Assembly: GCF_002236115.1 (NCBI RefSeq) | Contig: NZ_NIWT01000006.1 | Coordinates: 62,001 to 126,000 of the forward strand | Source of the DNA: Pseudomonas jessenii | GTDB taxonomy: Bacteria > Pseudomonadota > Gammaproteobacteria > Pseudomonadales > Pseudomonadaceae | Direction of reading: 5' to 3' | DNA length: 64,000 nucleotides | In this document: piece after piece, positions 1 through 8,113 of the stretch | Position numbering within the stretch: position 1 is the first letter of the stretch | Layout of the letters: every line of letters begins with the position of its first letter | Position numbers and translations under genes: made by a program | The notes under the pieces: generated by a model | Seen by the model: only the letters and a program-made list of their open reading frames with translations | Told to the model about the DNA's origin: nothing | Database searches by the model: none

Positions 1-290
1 AACTGAACGGCATCCATATCGGCCAGAGCGTCGACATCCGGGTGATCGGCGACAATGCGCGCCTGCGCGGGCATGTGGAGAGCATCGTCGCCGGTATCGA
101 AGACCGCGACCGCACCAGTGGCAATAACCTGCTGCCCAACGTCAACCCGGCCTTCAGCTGGGTGCGGCTGGCCCAGCGGATTCCGGTGCGGATCGCCTTC
201 GATGACGTGCCGGATGATTTCCGCATGATCGCCGGGCGCACCGCCACGGTATCGATCATCGACGATCAGCAACGGGAGCCGGCGCAATGA
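1..290 (+). CDS. HlyD/AaeA-family efflux membrane fusion protein (3' end only)
   Basis: The reading frame is open from base 3 and ends at TGA 288-290, so only about the last 95 residues are present. They read as the C-terminal beta-barrel of a periplasmic adaptor: I see GQSVDIRVIG, then RGHVESIVAGIEDR, then IPVRIAFDDVPDDFRMIAG and a TATVSI strand, as in AaeA/EmrA-like proteins. Such adaptors join an inner-membrane pump to an outer-membrane channel. The stop overlaps the ATG of the outer-membrane lipoprotein that follows (ATGA), which supports one operon. The pump gene (possibly a FUSC-type protein) would lie upstream, outside the window; that is inference. Confidence 0.85.
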   Translation, partial: LNGIHIGQSVDIRVIGDNARLRGHVESIVAGIEDRDRTSGNNLLPNVNPAFSWVRLAQRIPVRIAFDDVPDDFRMIAGRTATVSIIDDQQREPAQ

Positions 291-1735
291 GCAAGGCCTC
301 GGGTTTGGCGGTCGCCGGATTAGGTTTGCTGCTGTCGGCGTGTCAGATGGTCGGGCCGGATTATCATCTGCCCGAAGAGGCGGCTGTCCATCGTCCAGAC
401 TTCCAGGGCGATCTGGCGGTCGACGGTAAAACGGTGGTGTCCGCGCCGGTGCCGGCCGATTGGTGGCGCCTGTACAAGGACCCGCGACTCGACCGGTTGG
501 TACAGCAGGCCATGGCCTCCAACACCGATTTGCGCGTGGCGGCGGCCAGCCTGTCGCGGTCTCGCGCGCAGATTGATGAGGCCGAAGCGGCGGGCGGCTG
601 GAGCGGCGGCGTGCAGATGGGCGCCCAGCGCTTGCAGGAGTCTGGTCAAGCGTTCTTGATACCGGAAAAAGTGCCGGTGGCCAACATCGGCGATATCGGC
701 ATCAGCGCGTCGTACCAGTTCGACCTGTTCGGCACCTTGCAACGCGGTATCGAAGCGGCCAAGGCCAATGCCGATGCGACACAGGCAGCTGCCGATACTG
801 CACGCATCACCGTGGTGGCCGACGTGGTTCGCGCCTACACCCAGGTGTGTGCAGCCAATGAAGAGCGGGAAATCGCCCAGCATTCCCTCGACCTGCAAGC
901 CCAGAGCACCACGCTGATCCAGCGCTTGCGCGATGCCGGGCGTGGCGACGAAACCCAGGTCACCCGCTCGCAGACCCAATTCAAATCCCTGCGCGCCGAC
1001 ATGCCGCGCTATGAAGCGTCGCGCCAGGCCGGGCTGTACCGCTTGTCGATGTTGCTGGCCAAGCCGGTGGACCAACTGCCGGCCGGCACCGCCACCTGCG
1101 ACGAGCTGCCAAAAATCGCGCAACTGGTACCGGTGGGCGATGGCGCTGCGTTGCTCAAGCGTCGTCCCGATGTGCGGCAGGCCGAGCGGCGACTGGCGGC
1201 CGCGACGGCCGGTATCGGCGTCGCCACGGGCGAGCTGTATCCGAACATCAGCATCGGCGCGACCATCGGTACCGTCGGTATCCTGGACGATCTCGGCGAC
1301 CCGTCTACCAATCGCTGGGGCTTCGGTCCGTCGCTGACCTGGAACGTGCCGACCAACGGCGCCCGGGCGCGCATCCGCGAAGCCGAAGCGGTGACCCAGG
1401 CGACACTGGCGCATTTCGACGGGGTGGTGCTCAATGCCATTCGCGAGACCCAGACCGGTCTTGCCCAGTACACGGCATTGCTGCAACGCCGCGATGCACT
1501 GGCCGATGCCGAGCAATCGGCAAAACTGGCGGCCGACCAGACCCACCGCTTCTTCCAGGCCGGCCGCGCCTCGTTCCTGGCCGACCTGCAAGCCACCCGC
1601 ACCTACATCGACGTCACGGCGCAGCTGGCGGCCGCTAACACCCAGGTTGCCGCCAGCCAGATCGATTTGTTCCTCGCCTTGGGCGGTGGTTGGGAAAGCG
1701 GACGAACGCAAGCGTCGAACTCCGGCAAACCCTGA
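287..1735 (+). CDS. OprM/NodT-family outer-membrane efflux lipoprotein
   Basis: A 482-residue protein with a lipoprotein signal peptide: a hydrophobic stretch ends in the lipobox LLSAC near residues 15-19, followed by MVGPDYHLP, typical of the OprM/NodT family. Two repeated outer-membrane-efflux domains follow; the second shows LLKRRPDVRQAERRL and GVATGELYPNISIGATIG. The length is normal for the family. The start ATG overlaps the upstream adaptor's stop by four bases, so the two are translationally coupled. The channel should carry the substrate of the adjoining HlyD-type pump across the outer membrane; the substrate cannot be read from sequence. Confidence 0.93.
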   Translation: MSKASGLAVAGLGLLLSACQMVGPDYHLPEEAAVHRPDFQGDLAVDGKTVVSAPVPADWWRLYKDPRLDRLVQQAMASNTDLRVAAASLSRSRAQIDEAEAAGGWSGGVQMGAQRLQESGQAFLIPEKVPVANIGDIGISASYQFDLFGTLQRGIEAAKANADATQAAADTARITVVADVVRAYTQVCAANEEREIAQHSLDLQAQSTTLIQRLRDAGRGDETQVTRSQTQFKSLRADMPRYEASRQAGLYRLSMLLAKPVDQLPAGTATCDELPKIAQLVPVGDGAALLKRRPDVRQAERRLAAATAGIGVATGELYPNISIGATIGTVGILDDLGDPSTNRWGFGPSLTWNVPTNGARARIREAEAVTQATLAHFDGVVLNAIRETQTGLAQYTALLQRRDALADAEQSAKLAADQTHRFFQAGRASFLADLQATRTYIDVTAQLAAANTQVAASQIDLFLALGGGWESGRTQASNSGKP

Positions 1736-1764
1736 GGCCGTTGCTATGCTTTGAAGTGTTGGAG

Positions 1765-1793
1765 GGGCGCCCGGTGCAAAAGCGCCCTTTCTT
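1765..1793 (+). terminator. Hairpin terminator after the efflux operon
   Basis: GGGCGC (1765-1770) pairs with GCGCCC (1782-1787) and is followed by TTTCTT. It sits between the efflux lipoprotein stop and the next gene, so it probably ends the operon. Confidence 0.5.
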
Positions 1794-1829
1794 CGCACAA
1801 GGCTCGCGCAGGTCAGGGGGAAACCAATA

Positions 1830-2465
1830 ATGAAAAACCCTTATGCTCTCGGCTTCTGGTGCGCCATCGTGGCGTTGGTGCTGCTGTCGGCCACCTATTT
1901 CTACGGCATCATGCTGGCCCACCAGATCGACAAGGCTATGGCGTTCCTCGACAGTGCCGCCGCGCTGATTGCCGTGATGTCCATTGCGGTGGTGGCCTGG
2001 GCCTCGGTCCAGAATCAACGCATCAAAAAAAGACAACTCGAACAGGGCAAGACCCTGGTCCTGATCTGGGACACCAAGGTGGCGTTGCGTCGTGTCGAAA
2101 CGGTGTTCGACCGCTATTTCTGGGGCAGTTACTGGCAACCGGGGCGCACCTTTCAGGAAGTCATGGGCGAATTGACCGGCACGCCGCTGGAAAAAAGCCT
2201 CGAGAGCCTGAAAAAACAGTGCCTGGCGCTGGACCGGCAGGTGGCTGACGACGGTCGGCACTGGCTCAGCAATGCCCGCGAACTGGCCGATGTCGCCACG
2301 GCTATGGCCCGCGAACGCTATCAACTGGACGTCTGCGACCCGCGCGCGGAAGTGACGGGCGGGGCGGTGATCAACCGTGACTTCGAAGTGCTGGTGTACA
2401 CCTGGACTGCGCGGCTCAAAAGCTTTGATCATCAGCTGGATGAGATTGAAGTCCAGTATTCCTGA
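1830..2465 (+). CDS. Hypothetical protein with two N-terminal membrane helices
   Basis: A 211-residue protein I do not recognise. Residues 8-30 (GFWCAIVALVLLSATYFYGIML) and about 43-62 (AAALIAVMSIAVVAWASV) look like two transmembrane helices. The rest is soluble, charged and mostly helical (KKRQLEQGKTLVLIW, then LEKSLESLKKQCLALDRQV). This suggests a membrane-anchored protein with a large cytoplasmic domain. The start ATG follows an AGGGGGAAA ribosome site. It lies alone between a hairpin terminator and a REP pair, so context gives no function. Confidence 0.75.
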   Translation: MKNPYALGFWCAIVALVLLSATYFYGIMLAHQIDKAMAFLDSAAALIAVMSIAVVAWASVQNQRIKKRQLEQGKTLVLIWDTKVALRRVETVFDRYFWGSYWQPGRTFQEVMGELTGTPLEKSLESLKKQCLALDRQVADDGRHWLSNARELADVATAMARERYQLDVCDPRAEVTGGAVINRDFEVLVYTWTARLKSFDHQLDEIEVQYS

Positions 2466-2487
2466 TTTTGTGGTGGCTGTTATGCCG

Positions 2488-2555
2488 CCATCGCGGGCAA
2501 GCCCGCTCCCACAGGTATAGCGTGATCCCTGTGGGAGCGAGCTTGCTCCGGGCGG
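2488..2555. repeat. REP pair (inverted, REPIN-like)
   Basis: Two oppositely oriented copies of the Pseudomonas REP sequence, core GCGGGCAAGCCCGCTCCC and GGGAGCGAGCTTGCTCC, separated by about 12 bases. The family recurs throughout the window. Confidence 0.85.
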
Positions 2556-2758
2556 CGTTCCGACGATAGCGATCGAATGGATTGCGAAGATCTCGAATCC
2601 TGCGCCCCCCCAAGACACTCTTTCACCTTTAATCATTGGGCCGTTCGTCGCCCCTGGTGCTAATCTGCTTTCCACTTTCAGCACAGTCGAGCCGCAACCC
2701 GTCATGGGTTCAGGGAAGACGACCTCACTTTCAACAACGGACACTGAACGGGTCATAC

Positions 2759-4264
2759 ATGAATAAATCAGCAGGCGTGCTACTGGGAATTGTTGTCGCA
2801 ATCGGTGCCATCAGCGCAGGTGGGGCCTGGTTCACCAGCACCAGGATCGAAGGTGTGCTGAACACCTCGATAGCCGATGCCAACAAGGAACTGCAGGCGG
2901 CGATGGTTGGTTCCAACGGCACGGCGTCGCTGGAGCTGGTGTCGCTGGAGCGTCATGTGTTCAGCAGCACCGCGCACTATCGCCTCAAGGGCGAAGGCGA
3001 AATGTTCGGCGAAGCGCCGGTCGAGTTGCTGTTTGTCGATCACATCGAACACGGCCCGTTGCCATTCTCGCGCCTGATGTCGCTCAAGTGGCTGCCGGTC
3101 CTGGCGACCAGTCACTACGAGCTGGAAAAGACCCCGTTCACCGAGAAGTGGTTTGCCGCCGCCAAGGACAAGTCCCCGCTGACCGGCGTGGTCAATATCG
3201 GCTATGACAACGCTACCAATGGCACCTTCGAGTTGCAGCCGCTGGAAATGGCACTGGATGACAAGTCGAGCATGAAGTTCTCCGGCTTGAAAATGGACGT
3301 CGACGCCAGCGCCAAGGCGCAGAAGGTCAAGGCCAACGGCTACATGGACAGCCTGAAGGTGACCACCGTGTCCGAAGACCAGACGCCGGTGCAGGTTGAA
3401 TTCAATGGCCTGACCCTGGCCAGCAACCTGACAAAAAGTACCTACGGTTTCTACACCGGCGAAAACGTCGTTGAACTGGCCAGCGGCAAATCGACTTTTG
3501 GCGTCAAGCAGTCGGTGCTGGACTTCAAGAAATTCGAAATGAAGAACCTGACTGAAGAAAAGGGCAGCAACGCCTCAGGGCGTGCCGATTACAAGGTTGG
3601 CGAAGTGTCCCTGAACGGCAAGACCATTGGTTCCGGTTCGCTGGCCATGAGCCTGAAGAACCTCGACATTCCGGCGACCCTGTCGTTGATGCAGATTTAC
3701 CAGAGCAAACTGCAGCCGTATGAAAGGGCGGTGGCCGAAGCAACGGCGGCCGGTCTGCCGGCACCGGAGCTGAAACTGACCGAAGCCGAAGAGGCGCTGC
3801 TCAAGTCCAGCCTGGAAAAACTGCTGGCGGCCGGACCACAAGTGGCCCTGGAAAACCTGTCGTTCAACACCGCCAATGGTGAGAGCCGCGCCAACATGGT
3901 GCTCGATCTGACCAAGCCACAAGCTATCGATCTGCCGACCGATCAGTTGGTCAGACAGCTGATCGCGCTGCTGGACTTCAAGCTGCAAGTGTCCAAACCC
4001 ATGCTGATCGATGTGCTCACCGTGCAATCGCAAATCGACGGTCAGACCGACGCCAAGCTGATTGCCGATCAGGCCACCGCCACCGCGGACATGTTCAGCA
4101 GCATGGCGGTCGGCAGCCAATTGGCAAAACTGGACGGCAATAACATCGTCACCAACTTGCGTTACGCCAACAATCAGGTGGACTTCAACGGCCAGAAAAT
4201 GACCGTCGAAGAGTTTGCCGGTTTTGTGATGAGCAAGTTTGCGGATGCTGGCGCCACCGAATAA
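2759..4264 (+). CDS. YdgA-family protein (DUF945)
   Basis: The frame is open from 2636, but the first 41 codons look non-coding and the ATG at 2759 begins MNKSAGVLLGIVVAIGAISAG, a normal signal/anchor sequence, so I take 2759 (501 residues). The remainder is a long beta-rich periplasmic domain with repeated patterns such as GRADYKVGEVSLNGKTIG, as in the E. coli YdgA (DUF945) family, usually about 500 residues. Function in the family is poorly defined; a membrane-anchored periplasmic protein is the safe reading. The gene is monocistronic and convergent with the Rieske reductase, with a shared hairpin between them. Confidence 0.85.
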   Translation: MNKSAGVLLGIVVAIGAISAGGAWFTSTRIEGVLNTSIADANKELQAAMVGSNGTASLELVSLERHVFSSTAHYRLKGEGEMFGEAPVELLFVDHIEHGPLPFSRLMSLKWLPVLATSHYELEKTPFTEKWFAAAKDKSPLTGVVNIGYDNATNGTFELQPLEMALDDKSSMKFSGLKMDVDASAKAQKVKANGYMDSLKVTTVSEDQTPVQVEFNGLTLASNLTKSTYGFYTGENVVELASGKSTFGVKQSVLDFKKFEMKNLTEEKGSNASGRADYKVGEVSLNGKTIGSGSLAMSLKNLDIPATLSLMQIYQSKLQPYERAVAEATAAGLPAPELKLTEAEEALLKSSLEKLLAAGPQVALENLSFNTANGESRANMVLDLTKPQAIDLPTDQLVRQLIALLDFKLQVSKPMLIDVLTVQSQIDGQTDAKLIADQATATADMFSSMAVGSQLAKLDGNNIVTNLRYANNQVDFNGQKMTVEEFAGFVMSKFADAGATE

Positions 4265-4283
4265 CGGCGGCCGTTTACCCCGC

Positions 4284-4323
4284 AACGCCCGGCCTCTGCA
4301 TCGCGCAGGCGCCGGGCGTTTTG
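4284..4323. terminator. Probable bidirectional terminator
   Basis: AACGCCCGGC (4284-4293) pairs perfectly with GCCGGGCGTT (4311-4320) and is flanked by T on the plus strand. It lies between two convergent genes and could serve both. Confidence 0.65.
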
Positions 4324-4336
4324 CTGTCTGGCATCT

Positions 4337-5866
4337 CTAGGGAACGTCACGGATCAGGCGCCATGCCTCTTCCCATGGCAGCGGTTGTTTCATCCGCTCG
4401 GCGAGCATCGCCATTGCCCGGTCCATCTCGCAGGCTACCGCCGCCGACACCACGCCGTTTTTTCCGAACAGGCCTATGAACGGCGGGTTGTAAGGGTCGC
4501 CCTTGAACTCGACTTCGTCCCAGGCCTCGGAGTGGCCGAGGTAGTCATAGGTTTTACCGAAATGCCAGGTCCAGAAAAACGGCACGTCGAGGTAATGCTC
4601 GTCACCGCCCAGCATATTGACCGCGGCGATCCGCGCCTGTTGTTGGGCCAGTCGCCAGTGTTCGATGCGCAGGTATTGGTCGTTCAGCGGGAACGTTGCG
4701 ATATCGCCAGCCGCCCAGAGGCCGTCGGCCACGCGCATTGCGCCATCGACATGCAGCGAGTGATCCTGCTCCTTCGGTAACCCGGTAAAGGCCGCAGTGG
4801 CTGGCGTCACGCCGATGCCGACCAGCACCAGATCGGCCGCCAAGCGTTGGTCGTTGTCCAGGCGCACGGCTTCGACCTTGTCCGTCCCTTCGATCTGTAC
4901 CGCATTGCCATGAGTATGAAACACGACGCCATGGGCTTCATGTCGTGCGCGAATGGCCTTGCCGACCGTGTCGCCGAACTGTTTGGCAAGCGGCACCTCG
5001 TGGCGGGCCAGTACGGTCACGTGCAGGCCAAGCTGGCGCAGGGACGAGGCGGATTCCATGGCAATGAAGCTGTCGCCGATGATCACCACCCGCTGGCCGG
5101 CGCTGGCGCTGTCCAGAATCTGCTGCGCATGGGCTTTGGAGCGCAGGAGGAACACTTGCGGCAGGTCGGCGCCGGGCAGCGTCAGCGGGTTGGGTACGCC
5201 GCCGGTGGCCAGCAGCGCGGCGTCGTATGTCAGTGATTGGCCGTCAGTCAGCCGCAGCGTCCGGTTTGGCGCGTCCAGGCTTGCCACTTCGCCTCGCAGG
5301 CGTTCGATCCGCTGCTCGCGGTAAAAATCCTCGTCGCGCAGCGGCGGGACTTCGTTCAGCGGCATCTCCCCGGCGATCACGTATTTGCTTAGCGCCGTGC
5401 GGTCGTATCCGGCATCGGCTTCGCGGTCGATCAACAGTAACCGGCCGCCGAAACCTTTCTCGCGTAAACATGCTGCCGCCGCCGTGCCTGCCGCGCCGGC
5501 GCCGACAATGATGAAGGTTCGTGGATCGTCGGCCGGTGGCGCGTGGGCGTCCGGCATCGGCTGGTCGCCGACCCAGATGTCGCCGTCACGGACTTCAAGG
5601 GGATAGCGCTTGAGGCTGTCCAGGGCTGGGGGTTCGCACAGCCCGCCATCCTCGACCCGAAACTGCGCCTTGTGCCATGGACACGTCAGGCGCCCGTGGC
5701 ATATCGCGCCGTCCGCCAGCGGGGCTCCGGCATGCGGGCATTCGGCCTGATAAGCGCGCAGTTGTTCGCCGGCCCGCAACAGCAGAATCTTGCTGTCCTG
5801 GACCTGCACTTCCAGACCCCGGTCTTCGGGCACATTGGCGACACGCGCAACGCGATGCAGAGTCAT
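4337..5866 (-). CDS. Rieske-FAD/NAD(P)H oxidoreductase (AIFM3-like)
   Basis: A 509-residue fusion. Residues 1-105 are a Rieske [2Fe-2S] domain with both ligand pairs, C43-P-H45 and C62-P-W-H65. Residues from about 117 form a pyridine-nucleotide-disulfide reductase fold, with the FAD motif IIVGAGAAGTAAA near 119-131 and a second dinucleotide site VVIIGDSFIAMES. The C-terminal part (HYLDVPFFWTWHFGKTYDYLG) matches the reductase C-domain of the ferredoxin-reductase/AIFM3 type. It should pass electrons from NAD(P)H through FAD to the fused iron-sulfur centre or a partner. No oxygenase partner lies next to it, so its substrate is unknown. Confidence 0.9.
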   Translation of the reverse strand: MTLHRVARVANVPEDRGLEVQVQDSKILLLRAGEQLRAYQAECPHAGAPLADGAICHGRLTCPWHKAQFRVEDGGLCEPPALDSLKRYPLEVRDGDIWVGDQPMPDAHAPPADDPRTFIIVGAGAAGTAAAACLREKGFGGRLLLIDREADAGYDRTALSKYVIAGEMPLNEVPPLRDEDFYREQRIERLRGEVASLDAPNRTLRLTDGQSLTYDAALLATGGVPNPLTLPGADLPQVFLLRSKAHAQQILDSASAGQRVVIIGDSFIAMESASSLRQLGLHVTVLARHEVPLAKQFGDTVGKAIRARHEAHGVVFHTHGNAVQIEGTDKVEAVRLDNDQRLAADLVLVGIGVTPATAAFTGLPKEQDHSLHVDGAMRVADGLWAAGDIATFPLNDQYLRIEHWRLAQQQARIAAVNMLGGDEHYLDVPFFWTWHFGKTYDYLGHSEAWDEVEFKGDPYNPPFIGLFGKNGVVSAAVACEMDRAMAMLAERMKQPLPWEEAWRLIRDVP

Positions 5867-6005
5867 GATTGCTCTCCAGACAGACGTTTCACTTATGAGT
5901 CTGGTACTTATCGCGAGGTTCAGCCAATTGCCCCTGCCACGGCGTGAACGGTCCGGCTATAGTTTGCACGCCGACGACGGCCCAACACGTACAAGGTGCT
6001 CCGGT

Positions 6006-6566
6006 ATGCCCCGATCGACCTCAATGAACCCTTGGCTTGCGGCCTTGGCAGTCGCCCTTTGCGTGCAGTTCCCGGCGCAGGCCCAGGAACGTTTCACCCT
6101 AAACATTCCTGGAGTCTCCGATGACCGCCTGTTCACGTCGGCCGCCGCCAGCGACTCCGCGGGCTGTGGCGGACATAACATTTCCCCGGCATTGAACTGG
6201 AACGCCGGCCCGGCAGCCACCCAAAGCTACGCCATCGTCATGCACGACCCTGACGGCCAGCAGGGCCAGGGCATCGATCAGTGGGTGCATTACGGCATCA
6301 AGTCCGGCACCCACCAGATCCCGGCCGGCGCCGGGAGCAAACCCGGCCTCGAGGGCATCGCCGGTACCAACAGCAAGGCAACCACCGGCTATGTCGGCCC
6401 TTGCCCGCCCGTTGGCGACAGCGCGCACCACTACATCATCCAGATCTACGCCCTGGACCTGCCCCCGGACGCCTTGCCCGCCGGCCTGACCCGTGCGCAG
6501 TTGCTGGAAAAAATCAAAGGCCACGTTCTGAAAAACAGCAGCGTGGTGCGACGCTATCACCGCTAA
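6006..6566 (+). CDS. PEBP/YbhB-family periplasmic protein
   Basis: A protein of about 186 residues of the YbhB/YbcL (Raf-kinase-inhibitor-like, PEBP) family. Diagnostic stretches are NISPALNW, YAIVMHDPDG and the WVHYGI segment, then YVGPCPPVGDSAHHYIIQIYALD. I chose ATG 6006 because AAGGTG stands about 8 bases upstream; ATG 6024 in the same frame has no ribosome site. Residues 7-27 (MNPWLAALAVALCVQFPAQAQ) form a signal peptide, so it is probably periplasmic. The bacterial family binds small phospho-ligands or lacks a known role. Confidence 0.88.
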   Translation: MPRSTSMNPWLAALAVALCVQFPAQAQERFTLNIPGVSDDRLFTSAAASDSAGCGGHNISPALNWNAGPAATQSYAIVMHDPDGQQGQGIDQWVHYGIKSGTHQIPAGAGSKPGLEGIAGTNSKATTGYVGPCPPVGDSAHHYIIQIYALDLPPDALPAGLTRAQLLEKIKGHVLKNSSVVRRYHR

Positions 6567-6682
6567 AGGCTGATCGCCCCAGCGGATTTGCAGAAAACTG
6601 AAGTGCGCGGCATTCCGGGGATTTGGCATCCACCCCCGAAAGCGCGCACTATCAGGCTATAGCCGATGCGTTGGAGGATGCC

Positions 6683-6892
6683 GTGGCAAAAAAAATCGAC
6701 CGCATCGCCCAAATGCTCAACTGCCCGCAAAAGGGTGAAGAACTGCGGCGAGCGATTACCGAGAGTCGCAAGGATTTTCTGCTGAATCAGCCGGAAGAGG
6801 ATGTTGTTGAAGACGACGACCTTGAAGAGGAGTTTTTCGAGGACGACGAGGACGATGATGAGTACGACGAATTCGACTGGACTACAGAATGA
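6683..6892 (+). CDS. Small protein with strongly acidic C-terminal tail
   Basis: The frame is open from a TTG at 6623, but a textbook ribosome site (TTGGAGGATGCC) precedes GTG 6683, giving a 69-residue protein that starts MAKKIDRIAQMLNCPQKGEE. Residues 1-40 are helical and basic to neutral. From about residue 41 the chain is almost all Asp/Glu with aromatics, ending YDEFDWTTE. I recognise it only as a conserved Pseudomonas hypothetical. A perfect terminator begins at its stop, so it is a single-gene unit. The acidic tail could mimic nucleic acid or mask a partner; that is speculation. Confidence 0.7.
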   Translation: MAKKIDRIAQMLNCPQKGEELRRAITESRKDFLLNQPEEDVVEDDDLEEEFFEDDEDDDEYDEFDWTTE

Positions 6893-6917
6893 AAAAAACC
6901 GCTTCGGCGGTTTTTTT
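6892..6917 (+). terminator. Rho-independent terminator
   Basis: AAAAAAACCGC, loop TTCG, GCGGTTTTTTT. A perfect stem with a seven-T tail begins at the stop of the acidic-tail gene. The A-rich left arm means it may work in both directions. Confidence 0.9.
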
Positions 6918-7010
6918 GTGGGCCAGGACAGCACCGGTCGGAGACTCGTTGACCCCCATGCTGAAAATGGCACACTATCAGGTACTTTTTTACGTGCCTT
7001 TGGAGCCGCC

Positions 7011-7310
7011 ATGGAGCAGCTACTTGCAAGTCGTTCGGTCAGCATCACCGAGCTCAAGCGCAGCCCGAGTACTGTAATCGAGCAAGCCGGTTCCGAGCCT
7101 GTTGCCGTGCTCAACCACAACCGTCCAGCCGCCTATCTTTTACCGCACGCGGCCTATCAACAGCTGCTGGATCGGCTGCACGCTGCCGAACTTCGTGAAG
7201 CCATTGCGGCGAGCCGCAACGATCCGCGTCCGGCCGTCGCTGCCGATACAATGTTTGCCGAGCTTGATGCGCTGATTGATGAGGTAGAAGCAGAGCAACA
7301 CCGTCCATGA
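7011..7310 (+). CDS. Phd/YefM-family antitoxin
   Basis: A 99-residue antitoxin. Residues 1-55 (VSITELKRSPSTVIEQAG, then PVAVLNHNRPAAYLLP) form the Phd/YefM DNA-binding fold. The C-terminal half is acidic and helical (AADTMFAELDALIDEVEAEQ), as in the toxin-neutralising tails of this family. ATG 7011 follows TTTGGAGCC. The stop overlaps the toxin start (ATGA at 7307), the usual coupled arrangement. The pair probably represses its own promoter upstream of 7011; no operator was resolved. Confidence 0.9.
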   Translation: MEQLLASRSVSITELKRSPSTVIEQAGSEPVAVLNHNRPAAYLLPHAAYQQLLDRLHAAELREAIAASRNDPRPAVAADTMFAELDALIDEVEAEQHRP

Positions 7311-7615
7311 GGCAAGTGCTTTTCTCTGCATTGGCACGGGACGATCTGCTGCAAGTCGCTCGTTTTATCGCCCGGGACAATCCTGAACGGGCCCGGACGT
7401 TTGTGGGCGAGCTACGCATGCAGTGCGCGCGATTAATCGAACAACCGAATCTGGGTGTTTCAAGAGACGATTGCGCCAAGGGATTGCGAATGCTTCCCCA
7501 TGGCCGATATCTGATCTTCTACTGTTTGGCGGACGACGAGATCAAGGTCGAACGCGTGCTGCATAGCGCGAGAGACATTGGCCGGCTGTTTGAAAAAAAC
7601 AGCATTGATCATTAG
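7307..7615 (+). CDS. RelE/ParE-family toxin
   Basis: A 102-residue ParE-type toxin: ARDDLLQVARFIARDNPERARTF is the N-terminal helical pair, then RMLPHGRYLIFYCLADDEIKVERVLHSARD gives the beta strands with the conserved Arg and the HSARD end. The family inhibits DNA gyrase (ParE) or cleaves mRNA (RelE); the motif HSARDI fits ParE better. It is translated from an ATG overlapping the antitoxin stop. The length is normal and nothing looks broken, so the pair is probably active. Confidence 0.9.
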   Translation: MRQVLFSALARDDLLQVARFIARDNPERARTFVGELRMQCARLIEQPNLGVSRDDCAKGLRMLPHGRYLIFYCLADDEIKVERVLHSARDIGRLFEKNSIDH

Positions 7616-7639
7616 GCGCGAAGCTTGCAATCACCCACA

Positions 7640-7676
7640 AAAAAGCCCCAGACCCATAAGGCCCGAGGCTTTCTTG
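7640..7676 (-). terminator. Terminator downstream of tRNA-Arg
   Basis: On the minus strand AGCCTCGGGCC pairs, with G-U allowed, to GGTCTGGGGCT, followed by six T. It lies just 3' of the tRNA and fits the end of its transcript. Confidence 0.75.
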
Positions 7677-7687
7677 TAACAGCGGTA

Positions 7688-7764
7688 TGGTGCACCAGGC
7701 GGGATTCGAACCCACGACCCCTGCCTTCGGAGGGCAGTACTCTATCCAGCTGAGCTACTGGTGC
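7688..7764 (-). tRNA. tRNA-Arg (anticodon CCG)
   Basis: 77 bases including an encoded CCA end. The acceptor arms GCACCAG and CTGGTGC pair perfectly. The anticodon arm is CTGCC-CTCCGAA-GGCAG, giving anticodon CCG (codon CGG). The T-arm shows GTTCGAATC and the D-arm AGCTCAGCTGGATAGAG. All standard features are intact. Confidence 0.97.
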
Positions 7765-8113
7765 AGCGGGCGCCATGATACTCATATGCGCTGCGGGCGT
7801 CCATGCTGCTGAATCGCCTGCGTTTTTTTAAAGCTGTAACGCGCGGTTGCTACGTTGATCAGAAAAAATGGGCAAAAGCGTCGTTTTCGTTCTTTTTTTC
7901 GAACAGCCTATTGTCCTTTACCCCCTTTGATCCTAGGATTCGTTTGAGATTTCAAACGCTCTTGTCTGGGTGCTGAACCGCACGAGTTCAATCAGTGCGC
8001 TATTTATGTGCTTCAGCCCGGTGAATGATTTCCCTGACGGCAGCCTATCGAGGCGCCTTTCTACAATCATAATTTGCTCCGCATTCGTTGCGGTGCTGTT
8101 AAGGAAAGCCGAC
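7765..8113. promoter_or_regulatory. Intergenic region between tRNA-Arg and gabD
   Basis: About 350 bases without a convincing gene. It must hold the minus-strand tRNA promoter and the plus-strand gabD promoter. Visible features are an A/T-rich block at 7820-7900 and a small hairpin CCGCA-TTCG-TTGCGG near 8079-8093. An open frame from 7970 reaches gabD but has no ribosome site and is not protein-like. Confidence 0.4.

Noticed and set aside
320..1798. A 492-codon minus-strand frame opposite the efflux lipoprotein
   Set aside because: Antisense shadow with no recognisable domain; the plus-strand gene has a lipobox and family motifs.
7307..7615. The Phd/ParE pair as part of a larger mobile element
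   Set aside because: No integrase, att repeats or composition change nearby; although a tRNA gene is adjacent, no duplicated tRNA end was found.
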